Origin: Ophiura sarsii
Taxonomy: Eukaryota > Echinodermata > Ophiuroidea > Amphilepidida > Ophiuridae
Assembly: GCA_035610835.1 (NCBI GenBank)
Contig: CM069452.1
Coordinates: 64,442,368 to 64,506,367 of the forward strand
DNA length: 64,000 nt
Direction: 5' to 3'
Below, one piece after another: positions 36,771-49,010 of this stretch (the first letter of the stretch is position 1; each line of letters opens with the position of its first letter). The notes under the pieces are model-generated. The model worked only from the letters and a program-made list of their open reading frames with translations. It did not search any database and was not told the origin of the DNA. The position numbers were made by a program, and so were the translations under genes.

Positions 36771-36960
36771 AAGTTGGTGAAATCAGTGGACAAATTTGGG
36801 TACATTTGAATCTCCGTTGGTGCCAATGTAAAAATGGATTTTGATTAGATAATTCCTGAAGATAACACATAATTGAATTAAATTATTTCATCCTAAAAAC
36901 GTTGGAGGTGGAAAATCAACTCAAGTGTAGGTATCATTTAAACGTAACCCCGTATTCGTA

Positions 36961-37209
36961 CACTGCAGAACGTGTTCAAATGTAACAGATATAGAACATG
37001 TTCTGAACATGTTCTGAACATGTTCTGAACATGTTCTGAACATGTTTTGAACATGTTCTGAACATGTTCTGATGTCCAATGTTCTGATATCCAAAACACG
37101 TTCAGAACATGTTCTAAATCTGTTATATTTTGAACATGTTCTGGAACACCTGGAGAACACACCGTGAACATGTTCTGAACGCGTCATGTGTTCTGCACTT
37201 TTTGCAGTG
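36961..37209. mobile_element. TA-flanked MITE carrying GAACATGTTC array
   Basis: Ends CACTGCAGAACG and TTTTTGCAGTG with TA on both sides (36959-36960, 37210-37211). The decamer GAACATGTTC, or one-mismatch versions, starts at 36994, 37005, 37016, 37027, 37038, 37049 and 37060, exactly 11 bp apart, and again near 37105, 37132 and 37165. Confidence 0.85.
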
Positions 37210-37211
37210 TA

Positions 37212-38359
37212 TATACGCATAATCTAAAACCTTGAATATTCGTGAACGAGCCCATGTCCGGCATCGTCTGATTCATATCTTTCACCGATGATACGCCCCC
37301 TGTCGGCCACAAAGTGTAGGTCTAACTATTCAGATTAAACTGCAGATAACTGGCTTATCTTCTGAATAATTAATTCAACCAATCATGAAGTCCTATGTAT
37401 AGAGACTTTCATAATTTTAGTTAAAATTCGTGGCTCTTATTGGTTAATTCAGCGTGCTCTTATCGCAGTAATGAACGCTGCGCCAGTGTTGCCACGCCCC
37501 AAAGTAATTTACATGATCAGGCCAATGAGTGTTGCAGAGTAGCAAAATTGCTTAGAAGAACAGCTCAAAAACCTCCATTGGAAATATATCTTATTGAAAA
37601 TAATCTTAAATATAATATGTAAGGGTGGTGGGTGGGTGGTGGCGACAGGATACTCGATGTTGGCATACCGTCTGAGCGTTAGTAAACCATGTATATTCGT
37701 GCAGAGTGAATGCGCATCCCGCGTCATGTCATTGTGAAGAATGATAACGTCCGGTCCGGGTTAATAACCACCATTCCACATCCTCGAGATCGCGTGATAT
37801 AGGCTGGAATTCTGGAAGGAATAGAAACAGACAAAAACAAAAACACACAAAAATATGTTAATTAAAGGCTGTTATTTAAGAGTAGCGCTCTTTTATCTTA
37901 AAGTCCAAGATTAAATCGGGCAATTTAATTTGAACGCGCGAACACGCCGGGGTATACTTACTTAAAAGTTTCTTATCACGAATCACATTGCATATTAAAC
38001 GAGGATATTCTGGATGGAAAGACTAAAAAGCAATAGACATGCCAAAGAATGCCCAAATCACACTGGAATAATTTTTTCAAGTACAAAACCACCGGTAATT
38101 GACCCTAAATAACCCACATAATACCCCTTGACACACACCATAGGAATGGTTACTCACATATTTTAGAATGTGGGTAAAAAATAATTACTGCTTCAGTTCG
38201 TATGCAGGTGACTTCATGATAAAAGATGGTTCGTGCATACATGATTAGTATTATTCTATTGTTATACCATCTAACAGGCAACCCTTTAAGGGATAGAGTG
38301 AAATATTTTAGAAGCGGTATATTAATTGACAATTCAAATGAGTAGCCTACATCTTGAAA
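37212..38359. other. No gene seen
   Basis: Single-copy-looking AT-rich DNA. No supported exon, RNA gene or element boundary. Confidence 0.5.
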
Positions 38360-38740
38360 TTAAAGGTATATTATGTGATCTTTCCAGGGTGCGCCCTCAA
38401 CATCGAAAAAAAAATAGAAAGCAGATTTTCTTGCAGATTTACATTTCTGATCATAAATCATGCATACATTCCAAGTTATTAGCGATACGATTCTTAATTA
38501 CTTCAAAATCATGGTTTTAGAGTGAAAATAAACTGTCGGAATCCCGACAGTTTATATTTTTCAATCTAAATTCACTCTAAAACCATGATTTTGAGGTAAT
38601 TAGGAATCGTATCGCTCTGTAACTTGGAATGTATGTATGATTTATGATCGGAAATGTAAATCTGCAAGAAAATCTACTTTCTAAAATAAAATCATGAATA
38701 GAGGGCGCTCTCTGGAAAAGATCACATAATATGCCTTTAA
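38360..38740. mobile_element. Palindromic TTAA-flanked element
   Basis: TTAA at 38360 and 38737 flank arms AGGTATATTATGTGATCTTT and its complement. The arms converge on the perfect hairpin AAACTGTCGG-AATC-CCGACAGTTT near 38531-38554. A second, interrupted family member lies at 41073-41996. Confidence 0.85.
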
Positions 38741-38800
38741 CCAATCATAAGAAAACATTGTTTTAAAATTACAGATGAAACTGGTAACATAGTTGGTGAT

Positions 38801-39359
38801 AATGCTAGCTAGCAAAATGTAGGCCTATTTGTTTAAAGTCAACCAGGGATTTGCCCTGAATTTCAAAGTTTCGCGAAAATATCACAAAATCTCATCATCA
38901 CTTTAATGACCCGATCACATTTTCGTAACACAGAATTATTTCAAACATACGGAGATTTTCATATCATATGAAAGCTCGTATTTTTCTCATCATCATACTG
39001 AAATTTGACGGCCTAAATCGGTATAATTACGGAGAAATAAATGAAATAACGTCGAATTACCGCGAATGGTGGTAACCACCGATATAGTTTGTGTACTACT
39101 CAATGGGTACAGTTCACAGCATCTTGTGCGTCTAAAATAAGAACCATTAGAGCTATGCAACTCAAACTTTGGAACACGACTTTTTTAAGGATGACCTTTC
39201 ACATGTAGGCCTAGAATAGAAAACTTCAAGTTGAAAATCGGAACATCTACCTTTAATGCTAGCTAGCAAAATGTAGGCCTATTTGTTTAAAGTCAACCAG
39301 GGATTTGCCCTGAATTTCAAAGTTTCGCGAAAATATCACAAAATCTCATCATCACTTTA
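38801..39359. repeat. 105-bp exact direct repeats flanking 349 bp
   Basis: 38801-38905 and 39255-39359 (starting AATGCTAGCTAGCAAAATGT, ending CACTTTA) appear identical. The spacer begins ATGACCCG and ends ACCTTT. Identity suggests a recent partial tandem duplication of a 454-bp unit or an insertion with long flanking repeats. Confidence 0.85.
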
Positions 39360-39911
39360 CTATTAACGTAAGACTCTCATTTTGGTGCAAACGTAAACCA
39401 AAATCAGATGGTTCCGTATTGGCCTATATTTTATGAATTTTAATTGTTTTTGAAGAAAAAGAAACAGAAAAATAAATGATGCAAAAAATGAAATAGAAAT
39501 TAAGAATAAGTTTTTTCGACATCCACACATTAACCTTTGATACGTTTGAGAAATAAGTCCCAACTGGACCAAATGAAAAAACCCGGGGGGTACCAAAGGT
39601 GTACAAAGGTATGCTCGTGAGTGTCCTTACTGCATCTTTACTGAAAGTGGGGGTGTTAGACGAATAAAGGTTAAAATAAAAACATCGCTGATATTTTAAC
39701 CTTTAGGCCTACTCTTGAATATGGAAAACGTAAGAACAATTAAAAATAAAAATAATAGTTATTTCGAAATCCTTTAGAGATGACCTTTGGTTACAAACCA
39801 GTGAGAATGACAAATCAGTCTATATCAGATTGAACCTACATATTTGTATAATATATTTAGTCTTTTTTTTTGCATGGTGAGTAACAGTTAATAATACACC
39901 AAAGTATAAAT
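39360..39911. other. No gene seen
   Basis: AT-rich DNA. Nothing supported. Confidence 0.4.
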
Positions 39912-40092
39912 TAACACTTTCCACGCGGCTATAGTTTTACCTTTATACAAACCAGATTGATTTTGTTAGGAATCGTTCCCAACTTTCAAAGTCTTTTATC
40001 TTAAGAATTACAGAACCACTACTAAGCATGGTTGTACTTATTTTAATGCATTTCTCATGTTAATTTTAAATACGGGGATGAAATTCAATAAA
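39912..40092 (-). mobile_element. MITE family M1, copy 3 (truncated)
   Basis: Has the TTAACACTTTCCACGCGGCT end and interior blocks (CCCAACTTTCAAAGTC, TTTTAATGCATTTCTCATG), but the match stops at AAATTCAATAA. The CTGCAGACG end is missing. Confidence 0.8.
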
Positions 40093-41072
40093 GCTATAGT
40101 ATAAGGCGACGAAAAACCTGTAATGAGGGAAAACTGAGTGTCTATTTTTTTCCAGTCACCAACTCGTGATTTTCACGTAAGTGTGTGGGGGGGGGGGGGG
40201 GGGGCATGAGGTCCAAAAATTTGGGGTGTTTGTTGGATTGTTAGTTTTTGGGGGAGTGAACATTTTGGTGAATCTTCAACAATTTTTTTATCTTTTCAAA
40301 AAAATCAAAATATTTCAACAACAAAATAAAAATCCAAATTGTTTTTCAAACATTTTCAACAACAAAAACAAATATATTGTATTGTGGGCCTACTTTAACA
40401 TGGTTACTGGACAACCTTCGTACGCAAGACAGTGTTACATAATGATTGTGGCGTATACACGTATAAATAATCGACGAAAAAACACTGTTCTACATGTACC
40501 ATGTGTACGGTCAAACCAGGATATATGGTCAAACGGACCTCTCACGTATTAAGGTCGGTAGGTCGGGCGAGGTGGGGTTTTTTTGGGTGGGGGGGGGGGG
40601 TCAAAATATTCGCGACAATTTTGGTTAATTTCAACAATTTTTGAGAGAACAAAATCCCAAAAAACATTTTTAAAAAGAATAAAAATTTGAAATTTCGAAA
40701 ACGATGGGTCGTCGGTCGGGGGTTTTCTCGTTGCCTTGATGAGATACAAAACAGAACAGAGCATACCTCGAAATAAAAGGTCATTATACTTTACATATTA
40801 TGACCAAATGGATATTGGCTAATGAGACAAACAAGGGAAGGTCAGTATAGGTTTTGGTTTTGGTTTTGTTATTGTCTGGGCGGGGTATGAATCTTTAGGC
40901 CTATTGATTGTCTTTTTGTCATGTTTGTATAATTACAGTAATGAATTATTCAAATTGAATTGAGCCATACAATAAGATTGAAGTATTTAGAGCCGTTCAT
41001 TATTTACATGGTGTCTCGGAACGATACTGTGTTGGGATAATATTAAAATTATACAATCAGCAGTGTACCTCA
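40093..41072. repeat. Two diverged repeat copies with G runs, no gene
   Basis: 40185-40345 and 40575-40700 share G runs followed by TCAAAATAT, AATTTTGGT, TTTCAACAATTTTT and AAATCCAAA-like blocks. They appear to be two copies of one poorly defined repeat. Confidence 0.45.
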
Positions 41073-41996
41073 TTAAAGGCATATTATGCGATCTTTTTCA
41101 TGGAACGCCCTCTATCTGTGATTTTTCCCTTCCTATAAATGCATTTTGGGGGTCAAATTACATTTATAACCATGAAACTAAAATATCTTATAACTAACAA
41201 AGCAATACATTTCCTAATTACTTATATAATTATATAATTAAATAAGATTTTGAAATAAGTTTTCTTGATATAAAAATATTACACTTATTTTCTGAGTGCT
41301 TTTTTGTTCGTAAATAGAATTCCATGGTCTGATATTACACCGTTTACAGTAATTCCAGTTTTATGACCGAAACTGTACACAATTGAACAACCCCCGGCTT
41401 TATGATGAAAATCGAAATACATATATTGAAAAATTCCTTAAATTGGAAGCAGATATCCATTACACCCTTAGAAAAAAATGGTTCTAAAGTTGTCCTGCCA
41501 GGAGAACTCTTAAAGGTTCTTTAAAGAACCAAAACAGTTCCCCAACCGTGATACAGAACCATTTTTGGTTCTATGAAGAACCTTTTGGGGTTCTTCAATT
41601 TTCAAGAACCTTTTTTGAAGGTTCTTTGACGGTTCTATAAAGAACCTCTCTCTTGAACCTTCAAAAAAGGTTCTTGAAATTTGAAGAACCAAACAAGGTT
41701 CTTCTTCATAGAACCAAAAATGGTTCTGTATCAACCAAAAATGGTTCTGTTCTACGTTTGGGGACCTGTTTTTGGTTCTTTAAAGAACCTTTAAGGGTTC
41801 TCTATGGCAGGACAAAAAAAGGATTCTTTAATTTCTTAGAGTGTATGATTTATTTAAACGTTCTGTGATGGGTTTTCTTTAAAACGGAAAATACAGTCAA
41901 AATTGATTTATGAGTCTAGGGAAGCTTTCCTGATTTTATTATAAGAGAGAAATATATGTGCAAAAATTTGAAAAAAATCACATAATATTGTTTTAA
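41073..41996. mobile_element. TTAA-flanked element interrupted by a nested MITE
   Basis: The left end TTAAAGGCATATTATGCGAT and right end ATCACATAATATTGTTTTAA resemble the 38360-38740 family. The 381-bp MITE at 41463 sits inside, so this element is older than that insertion. Confidence 0.65.
41463..41843. mobile_element. TA-flanked palindromic MITE rich in GGTTCTT
   Basis: Ends CACCCTTAGAAA and TTTCTTAGAGTG with TA on each side. The interior is built from GGTTCTTTAAAGAACC-type palindromes and folds back along its length. Non-coding. Confidence 0.85.
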
Positions 41997-43261
41997 TATC
42001 TCCAACATATAATAATGGACCTATATTATTAGCTCCCACATACGGTATTCTGCTATTATTTAAATGGCTGCAGTTGTTTTGGTGTGACATGAAATTATTG
42101 TAAAGAGATGAAAACCGTTTTCATCCAAGTATCTTTTTGATCCTGTGTGTATGGCATGAATGGCATTATCGAAAATCGGCGAAACCAGCTTTTCACTCAC
42201 TTTCAACGCGTGATTTAAAAAAAGAAGAAGTAATATTAAAACCGTATACACGACCGCAACTAAGTATATCAACATGTATGTTGTATACGTCAAGGTTATA
42301 TGTCAGTCAAGGTATACACAAAATTCTTTGTAATGTTTAATAAATATCACAAATACGGCCTAGTCTTCTCTATTGATAATTTAGTCACTAGAATTATAGA
42401 AATCAACTTAAAGTTTTAATTTTAGGACACAGTAAAAGATATGCCGGCCTAACATTTTAAAAGCATGAGAAGTCATTTTGATTAAGTCACCGAACATGCC
42501 GAACCGAAGAGATCATATCGGCCAAAGTTACAACCAGGGATAGCACTGAATCAAAAATGTGAGAGGTCCCATGAAATTTGTCAGGACCCCTTAAGACTTC
42601 AAAAAACAAATTTAAGGGGTCCCCCGAGTCCTGAAGTTTGGGTATTTGAAAATTTTACTTTTTAACGGACAGTTTTAATAAATTTATATTGTGAGCAAAG
42701 GATGGATATGTAATTTACAGAATTTCTTAAGGTTTCCATTTCCATACATCGTCAAATTTTAGGGGTCCCTTCAATTTTGATCGGGACCCGCAAGTCTTTC
42801 CAATTTGAAACCTGATGCGTCACTACAAGAAAGTGAGAGGTCCAGGACGCGTAGACGCGTCAGAATGCGACCCCTGGTAACATACAATTTTTGCTATTTG
42901 TTTCTATCATACATCTATCTTTAAAATTCTAAAATTTCTAAGATTTTCTATAGTATAATAATAGACCATTCTGGTACAATCTGTATCATGTTACACGGTG
43001 ATTATTTTTTGTCAACGAGGTATGGATGTCCCAAACAAAAGGACGTTCATGTTTTAGCGTTTAATATATATGAAAATCAATAAAATCATTAAAGAATACA
43101 TTTATTACTTGATAAGAATAGGACATACTTCTCTATAAATATCAAAAGGTGACATTTAATATCACATAAAATGACGATGTAGAAATGACTCGGAGATATG
43201 AAACCTTTACATATAAAATGAAGCATCATTTGCTTAATTAGATGTTTATAATACATGTATA
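41997..43261. other. No gene seen
   Basis: AT-rich DNA with repeat-like GGGGTCCC and GACCCC pieces (42570-42840). No exon supported. Confidence 0.45.
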
Positions 43262-43448
43262 ACGCAGTTTACCAACCCTTGTATTTACAATTAGACAATA
43301 ACAACAAATATTAACAAGCACCGGTGAATGTCCCAACGAAAAATAAGCTGGTGCATGGCCTCGCTTATTTCATTGGGACATTTACCGGTGTATGTTAATA
43401 TTTGTTGTTATTGTCTAATTGTAAACACCGTGGGTTGGTAAACTGCTT
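43262..43448. mobile_element. 187-bp palindromic MITE, TA target
   Basis: Arms of about 85 bp (ACGCAGTTTACCAACCC... through ATGTCCCAACG) pair with the complementary right arm around a loop of about 15 bases (TGGTGCATGGCCTC). TA lies on both sides. Confidence 0.85.
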
Positions 43449-43495
43449 TATATTATAATGTATATAATTAGATGTCATTTTAAAAAGAAAATACG

Positions 43496-43713
43496 TCACA
43501 CTTTCCACGCGGTTTTACCATACAAAACATATTTTTCAAAAACTTTCTCAGCTGTCAAAGTCTATTTTAAGGATTACTGAATCAACGTATGTTTACAAAG
43601 CATTTCTCATGGCGATTCCTAAAACGGTAATGAAATTAAATAATTTTGACATTTTTGAAATATTTTGAGAAATTTTGGAATGTCGTTTGCAGACGCCTGC
43701 AGCATGGAAAATT
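43496..43713 (-). mobile_element. MITE family M1, copy 4
   Basis: CACACTTTCCACGCGG end, GGAATGTCGTTTGCAGACGC block and a mutated right end (CCTGCAGCATGGAAA). Confidence 0.8.
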
Positions 43714-43734
43714 TAAAAAAAATATATATGTTCA

Positions 43735-43805
43735 TTTTATTAAACTATGGACTTATCAGTCTGATAAGTCATTAAACTATGGATTTATCAGTCTGATAAC
43801 TTCCA
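43735..43805. repeat. Two 30-bp repeats with an internal palindrome
   Basis: ATTAAACTATGGACTTATCA followed by GTCTGATAAG occurs twice in tandem. ACTTATCAG...CTGATAAGT is self-complementary. Confidence 0.75.
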
Positions 43806-44506
43806 TGATTTAACGACCACGTAAACTTTGATATTATTAGAATTTTCATTAAAAAACCCGATGGTTGCCTTCGACGGGAAATCCCCGATGTGGGATAAAA
43901 GAGAAGTGATAATTGTTTCTATTTTCCTGTCTCAAATTCGTTGAAGGAAAAGGGTATATCAGCCATTAAAGTGGCCAAGGTATGGGCTACAATTGTTTTT
44001 TTTCTATTTAAATTGTTTTCATCGCATCTCTATTTTGAAGATTCAGGCCAGCATCTTCAAAAGACACCGATGAATTTATTGATCTATTTATAAATGAATA
44101 TTTTTTTGTTTTAATTGTTTTAGTAACATGAATAATGTTCAAAAATCAAAAAAAGGAACACTTGAATATTATATAAAGCTTCATAATTACAACAAAATAT
44201 AATATTTTAATGCCATGTTATGTCATGCTTGATATGAAACAAATTGTCCAAGCCTCATCATTTTCAATGATCTACCTTTAGTTTTAGGACATCCGCCAGT
44301 ATTTGTTCTTTTTTGTGGAAAATATCCATGGGTAGGAAAAGATGTTGTTATACCGAGTTATTATCGGCTATGTTTGGAAACACTTTTTGGAATACTCGAT
44401 ACTGTTTAGGTCGATCACCTATGTAAGTCGTGCCATTCTGTTGGCACTTCATGTATGGTGAATGTTGTGAGCTTTGCTCGGGGCTAAAAGATCATTGTGT
44501 TTCGTG
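43806..44506. other. No gene seen
   Basis: AT-rich DNA. Nothing supported. Confidence 0.4.
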
Positions 44507-44757
44507 TTAACTCCACGCGGCTATTAATATTACGTTATATGCCTACATAACATATTTTCAGAAACCTTTCCCAACTTTCAAAGTCTATCTCAATATTTAC
44601 TGAACCAAAACTAGAGGCATAATTGTACATATTTCAATGCATTTCACATGGTGATTCCAAATATGGTATTGAAATTCAACAATTTTGACATTTTTGAAAC
44701 ATTTTGTGACATTTTGGAATGTCGTCTTCATGCAGACGCCTGCCGCGTGGATGTTAA
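44507..44757 (-). mobile_element. MITE family M1, copy 5
   Basis: Ends TTAACTCCACGCGGCT and GCCGCGTGGATGTTAA, with the conserved CCCAACTTTCAAAGTCTATC and GGAATGTCGTCTTC blocks. Confidence 0.85.
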
Positions 44758-45004
44758 CATTTTGAAACATTCCATATAAAGCATGCATTGTAAAGAGCAA
44801 TAGTATAATACTACGGGTATACAATTCCTTGAATCTTCAACTTGAACAGTACTATTGCGACATTCTGTATAATATGATTTCCGCTATCAACGTTTAGATG
44901 ATGACATACACAAGCATTTGTACTTTGTACTTTTAAGTACAACGTAGAAATGTTTAAAAACATTTCTTACGCCGAAAAAATAAACAAGGTTTATACGCAA
45001 TATT

Positions 45005-45072
45005 CTGCCACACCGGGATTTAAACCACCTCTCGTTTATGAAACCTCGCTAAACCACTTGGCCATGAGGGGA
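45005..45072 (-). pseudogene. tRNA-derived relic
   Basis: On the minus strand ATGGCCAAGTGGTTTAGCG matches a Pol III A box (TGGCCAAGTGG) and GGTTTAAATCC a B box with one mismatch, 37 bp apart. A T run follows downstream. The T stem (GGTGG/CCCGG) and the acceptor do not pair, so this is a tRNA pseudogene or a SINE head, not a working tRNA. Confidence 0.6.
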
Positions 45073-45769
45073 GTGTACTGACAGCGATTGGAATTTTAAT
45101 CGATATGAATTTTTCACGGAATAAAGCTTAAGCTAACAATATATATAATACAATAATATGGGCGTCCGTCGAATCTGTATAGTGTACAGCAAGCTTTTTG
45201 TGAACCGCGTACTATCTACGATGTTATTATTGCACATTTTTAACGAGCCTATCTATTTCACGCCCGGGTAAAGTGCTCTTATATATATAAGTTAAATTAT
45301 GATCAGAATAAAAAAAAATCCAAAATCATTTGTCAATATTTATATAGTTATGACCTTTAGGCCTAGACATGTTAGAATAAGGCAGGATGGATTATCAATA
45401 ACATCCGTATATTGTGTATATAGGCCTAATATAAATAATTTCGGATTCATTTCGCCTACAAAAATTCCCGTATGTGTATATACCTCTAAAAGTAAAAGTC
45501 ATCGTAACCGGGCCCGTGACTGTTTGCGCCACGCCTGAGTTAATCCGCAGTTGTGTTTGTTTAGGTGGTTTTTTACGGTTTGTTCGTTTGTTTGTATGTA
45601 CGTTTAGGTGTTTTGTTTGTTGTTTGCATTTATTTTTTGATATGATAATATAACAATATGACTATGGTCATGTGTTTTAAGCTCGCCTCCTTTCGCGTTA
45701 CACACGGATTGTGGCTTTCGCGACATGAATTTAACTTTACACATTTATATTTGCTTGTATACCCCCCTG
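45073..45769. other. No gene seen
   Basis: AT-rich DNA with two TAGGCCTA sites (45358, 45421). Nothing else supported. Confidence 0.4.
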
Positions 45770-46181
45770 AGGTAGTAAAAGTATACATTTTCTGAAGGGA
45801 AATTGCATGAGGAAACCAAATATGTCATTAAAATTATAGTACGACCAAGAACTAAAATGGTATGATCGGAAATGTTCGGAAAATATCAGAGTTTTTTAAT
45901 TTTTAATTTGAGATCCATATATTTTGTATACCTATCCCTATCATTATTTTGTTTACATATTTGAATTCCTCAAGAAATTACCCATTAGATGATATATATT
46001 TGTCAAAGTTACTACGTCGGTATGGTAATTATACCGGCTAGTGAATATCTCAAATTTTTATTTTATATATTTTTAGAATTTTCAGAAATATTTGTTTAAG
46101 GATGAACCCTTCCATGATATAAACTGCATTTCTGAATTCCTCTAGTTACAAGCTTTCCAAAAATGTATACTTTTGCTATCA
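45770..46181. mobile_element. Inverted-repeat element (probable MITE)
   Basis: GGTAGTAAAAGTATACATTT at the left and its near complement AAATGTATACTTTTGCTATC at the right bracket about 410 bp. The target duplication is not clear. Confidence 0.5.
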
Positions 46182-46736
46182 TAGGTTGAAAACTTTTTCT
46201 GTTATAGTCATTTTTATAAATCCGGTAAATTAAGGCTGATTATTCATGTTGACTGTGTAGCGAATAGGAAGAAAGCTGATGATCATTGTCTTATCCATAA
46301 TTAATTAGTTGTTAATAATAGTTGACAAGTCTATTGAACCACATACTTAATGACTACTAAATATCCTTTGAAATGGGACCAAAATTGTGTTTTTAACATT
46401 AGGGGATGACTAGTTATTATAAAAAGAACAAAGCATGCACACAGAAAAATCGCGACCTCGATATGTAAAAAAATAATATGTATAACGATGTTGTGTATAT
46501 TTTCGACGAGTTTCTACACAACTTCGGTAGAATTGTTGTCCAACCAGTTTACCAGTTGGCATGTAGATATTAAAAATACACAATTAAACGCAAAGCGGAA
46601 ATGTTACATAGTTTGTGTATTTTTTACATATTAAAAAGGTAAAAGTGTCGAATTACATTCTTATAATGTACAAATCTTTCAAAAATACCACTTTGCGATG
46701 TAATTTTGCGCGCAAGATCGATCACACTTGAGCAAA
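46182..46736 (+). promoter_or_regulatory. Upstream region of the 46737 exon
   Basis: Lies 5' of a probable first coding exon. No TATA box is placed with confidence. GC content rises near 46700 (TTTTGCGCGCAAGATCGATC). I infer that the transcription start lies within it. Confidence 0.35.
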
Positions 46737-46830
46737 ATGGCGGACATGGCGGAGGCAGAAGAGCTGAAGCCCAAGTGGATAGAATTAATGAAGGCTTGGG
46801 GCCTCCAGTCTTTTGTTGAAGCATTCAAAG
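46737..46830 (+). CDS. First coding exon of an unidentified gene (partial)
   Basis: An ATG in good context (CAAAATGG) opens a frame encoding MADMAEAEELKPKWIELMKA followed by WGLQSFVEAFK. It stops at AAAG|GTGAGT, a consensus splice donor, after 31 codons plus one base (phase 1). Local GC and codon use stand out from the AT-rich surroundings. The W-x5-WGL-x3-VEAFK pattern resembles the start of a SAM-like helical domain seen at the N-terminus of many uncharacterised invertebrate proteins, but I cannot name the gene. I did not find the next exon in the following 13 kb. Either introns are long and exons small, or this is the 5' fragment of a retained duplicate. The start overlaps a YY1-like AAAATGGCGG motif, common at TATA-less promoters. 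Confidence 0.7.
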
Positions 46831-47034
46831 GTGAGTACCGGAGTTCTACGTCTTATTACTTGATTTTTTGCACATGCATGTATGATGTAATGTAATACGG
46901 CTCGGACCTGGGGAAGCTTCTATGGTTACGCTATCCGTGCATGTATACTGCACTGCACTCCCGGGACTCATTGCGTGATTGCGGCACTGCATTCAGCCAT
47001 TCAGCATATCAATGTACTATGGTCAGGGGCGTCG
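46831..47034 (+). other. Probable intron start
   Basis: Follows the splice donor at 46831. No second exon recognised. Confidence 0.4.
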
Positions 47035-47342
47035 ATACCTAATATTCATGTATTTAATTTTTAAATTATACCTAATAATCACGTATTTAACTTTTAAATT
47101 ATACCTAATAATCATGTATTTAACTTTTAAATTATACCTAATATTCATGTATACCTAATATTCATGTATTTAATTTTTAAATTATACCTAATAATCACGT
47201 ATTTAACTTTTAAATTATACCTAATAATCATGTATTTAACTTTTAAATTATACCTAATATTCATGTATTTAATTTTTAAATTATACCTAATAATCATGTA
47301 TTTAACTTTTAAATTATACCTAATAATCATGTATTTAACTTA
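47035..47342. repeat. 33-bp AT-rich minisatellite
   Basis: About nine copies of a 33-bp unit (CCTAATAATCATGTATTTAA plus CTTTTAAATTATA). The unit length is a multiple of three and lacks stops in some frames, giving false long frames on both strands. CCTAATATTTATGTATTTTA-like variants continue to about 47460. Confidence 0.95.
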
Positions 47343-49010
47343 CCTAACTGGTGAGGTAAAAGAACTACATAAAAAAATTATGTTATTATTTTACCTAATA
47401 TTTATGTATTTTACTTACCTAACTGCTAGGTATATTTTACATAATTACAAATTCGGTAGAATATACCTATTTGTTCGAGAGTTCGTATTGCACCTAACGT
47501 TATGTATTTTTTTTACATAACTTACGTATTTTTTTTTCTGTGTGTGGGATTATCCCCATTGAGTTTGTACAGGCAGCACCCCTTCCAGAAACACCCCTTC
47601 CAGCACCACCCCTGGTCCCCAAACATCAAACAGCTGTATCTTCCTTTCTATATTAGCTATACCAATGCCATTTGGCAGGCAGATAGCTTGTTATCAGGGC
47701 TTTAAAATGATACCAAATTTGTTGAGATAGCTTTTGTGGTTTTAAACATATTTGAGGAAAATGACAGCATGAAGCTAAAAAATGTAACGGCACCACCCTA
47801 TTGGGAGGCGAGTTCATAACGCGTGACCCTATTTACAAACTTGTTTACATTTTGCAACTTATTGACTAAGTTTTAGACTTTGAATTTAAATAGTTTTTCC
47901 TGTGACTTTACTCCAATAACTTTCGAAAACGAAACTTAGAGCAACACATTTTTGCATTTTCGATTCTGATTCTGATATTTATTTGTTTAAAAAATAAAAT
48001 TTAAAAAAAATAAAAAAATTTGTTAGGTATATTTGTTATTATTTGGTATCTCCTTTCTGTTATTTGTTCTTCTTCTTTATTTTAAATACATTGTTGCGTA
48101 GGAAATCGACACACTTTCACAACAAGCTGTCACGTCGCATATAATTTACCATTTTGATAAGTAATTTGTAACCATTTAGATCCGATATTTATTGAGTAAT
48201 TGAATTCGCATGACGCAGATTGACAATGGCATTGTATTTGGAAAGGAAAAGCTTCCGAGAACTGGATTTACTTGGCCAATGTTGTGTATAGTTTCCTGAT
48301 TTCTTGGTACTAGGAAGGCTATTTGTTTACACTTATCATCTGTCTTTAAAAAAGTTCGAAATATAAGGAAGAGCCGGTCGTTTCCTCTTCATACGTCACA
48401 CTTTGTACAAACGCTAAGGTGCCACGTTACGCGTACAAATTCTTAGAATATGATTCATTACCAAATGATGAATTTGAAATAATAGTTCTTAGAGCGATAC
48501 ACGAATAAATTGTGAAAGTGAATTCGGGAGGGCGGGCAGACTTTCTCGATAGCCTATTTCTGTTTTTCATGTTTACAAAGCCACAGATGGCCGGCGACCT
48601 ACTTTTACTTACTAGTATAGTTTAATCTGTTCCAAATTGGCGAAAATTGTGATGCTAAAAGTAATAGTTTCAAGGGGCCCAAATGGAATACCTACTTGCC
48701 CATCACTCGCTGATACTTAAGGCCCTACTTTAATGATGCGCAAACGCACACTTTCATCAATACATACGCGCAAATGGATTTGTGTTTTGCGCACGCACAG
48801 ACAAACACAAGCCTCACAATTCGCGCCGATTTGGAACTGATTAAACTATTGAGGTAGTCTATTGTTTTCACCCTTCATTATTTCAATTTTGAATTTTTGA
48901 TTAGAAATGTACCTCGTCTGCTTATAATACAGTCAATTTCACGGAGTGAGGTCAGGATGTTTTCATGTAAATAATTAGAGATGTAGTATAAGTGATGTGC
49001 CACTGGCATA
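47343..49010. other. No gene seen
   Basis: Probably intronic or intergenic. AT-rich. No acceptor-exon-donor combination in the phase of the 46737 exon was convincing. Confidence 0.45.

Noticed and set aside
47145..47520. Long frames of YLIFKLYLI-type repeats on both strands
   Set aside because: By-product of a 33-bp AT-rich minisatellite whose period is divisible by three.
46438..47546. CACACAGAAAAA ... TTTTTTTTCTGTGTGTG as ends of an element containing the 46737 exon
   Set aside because: Only about 12 low-complexity bases match and there is no target duplication.
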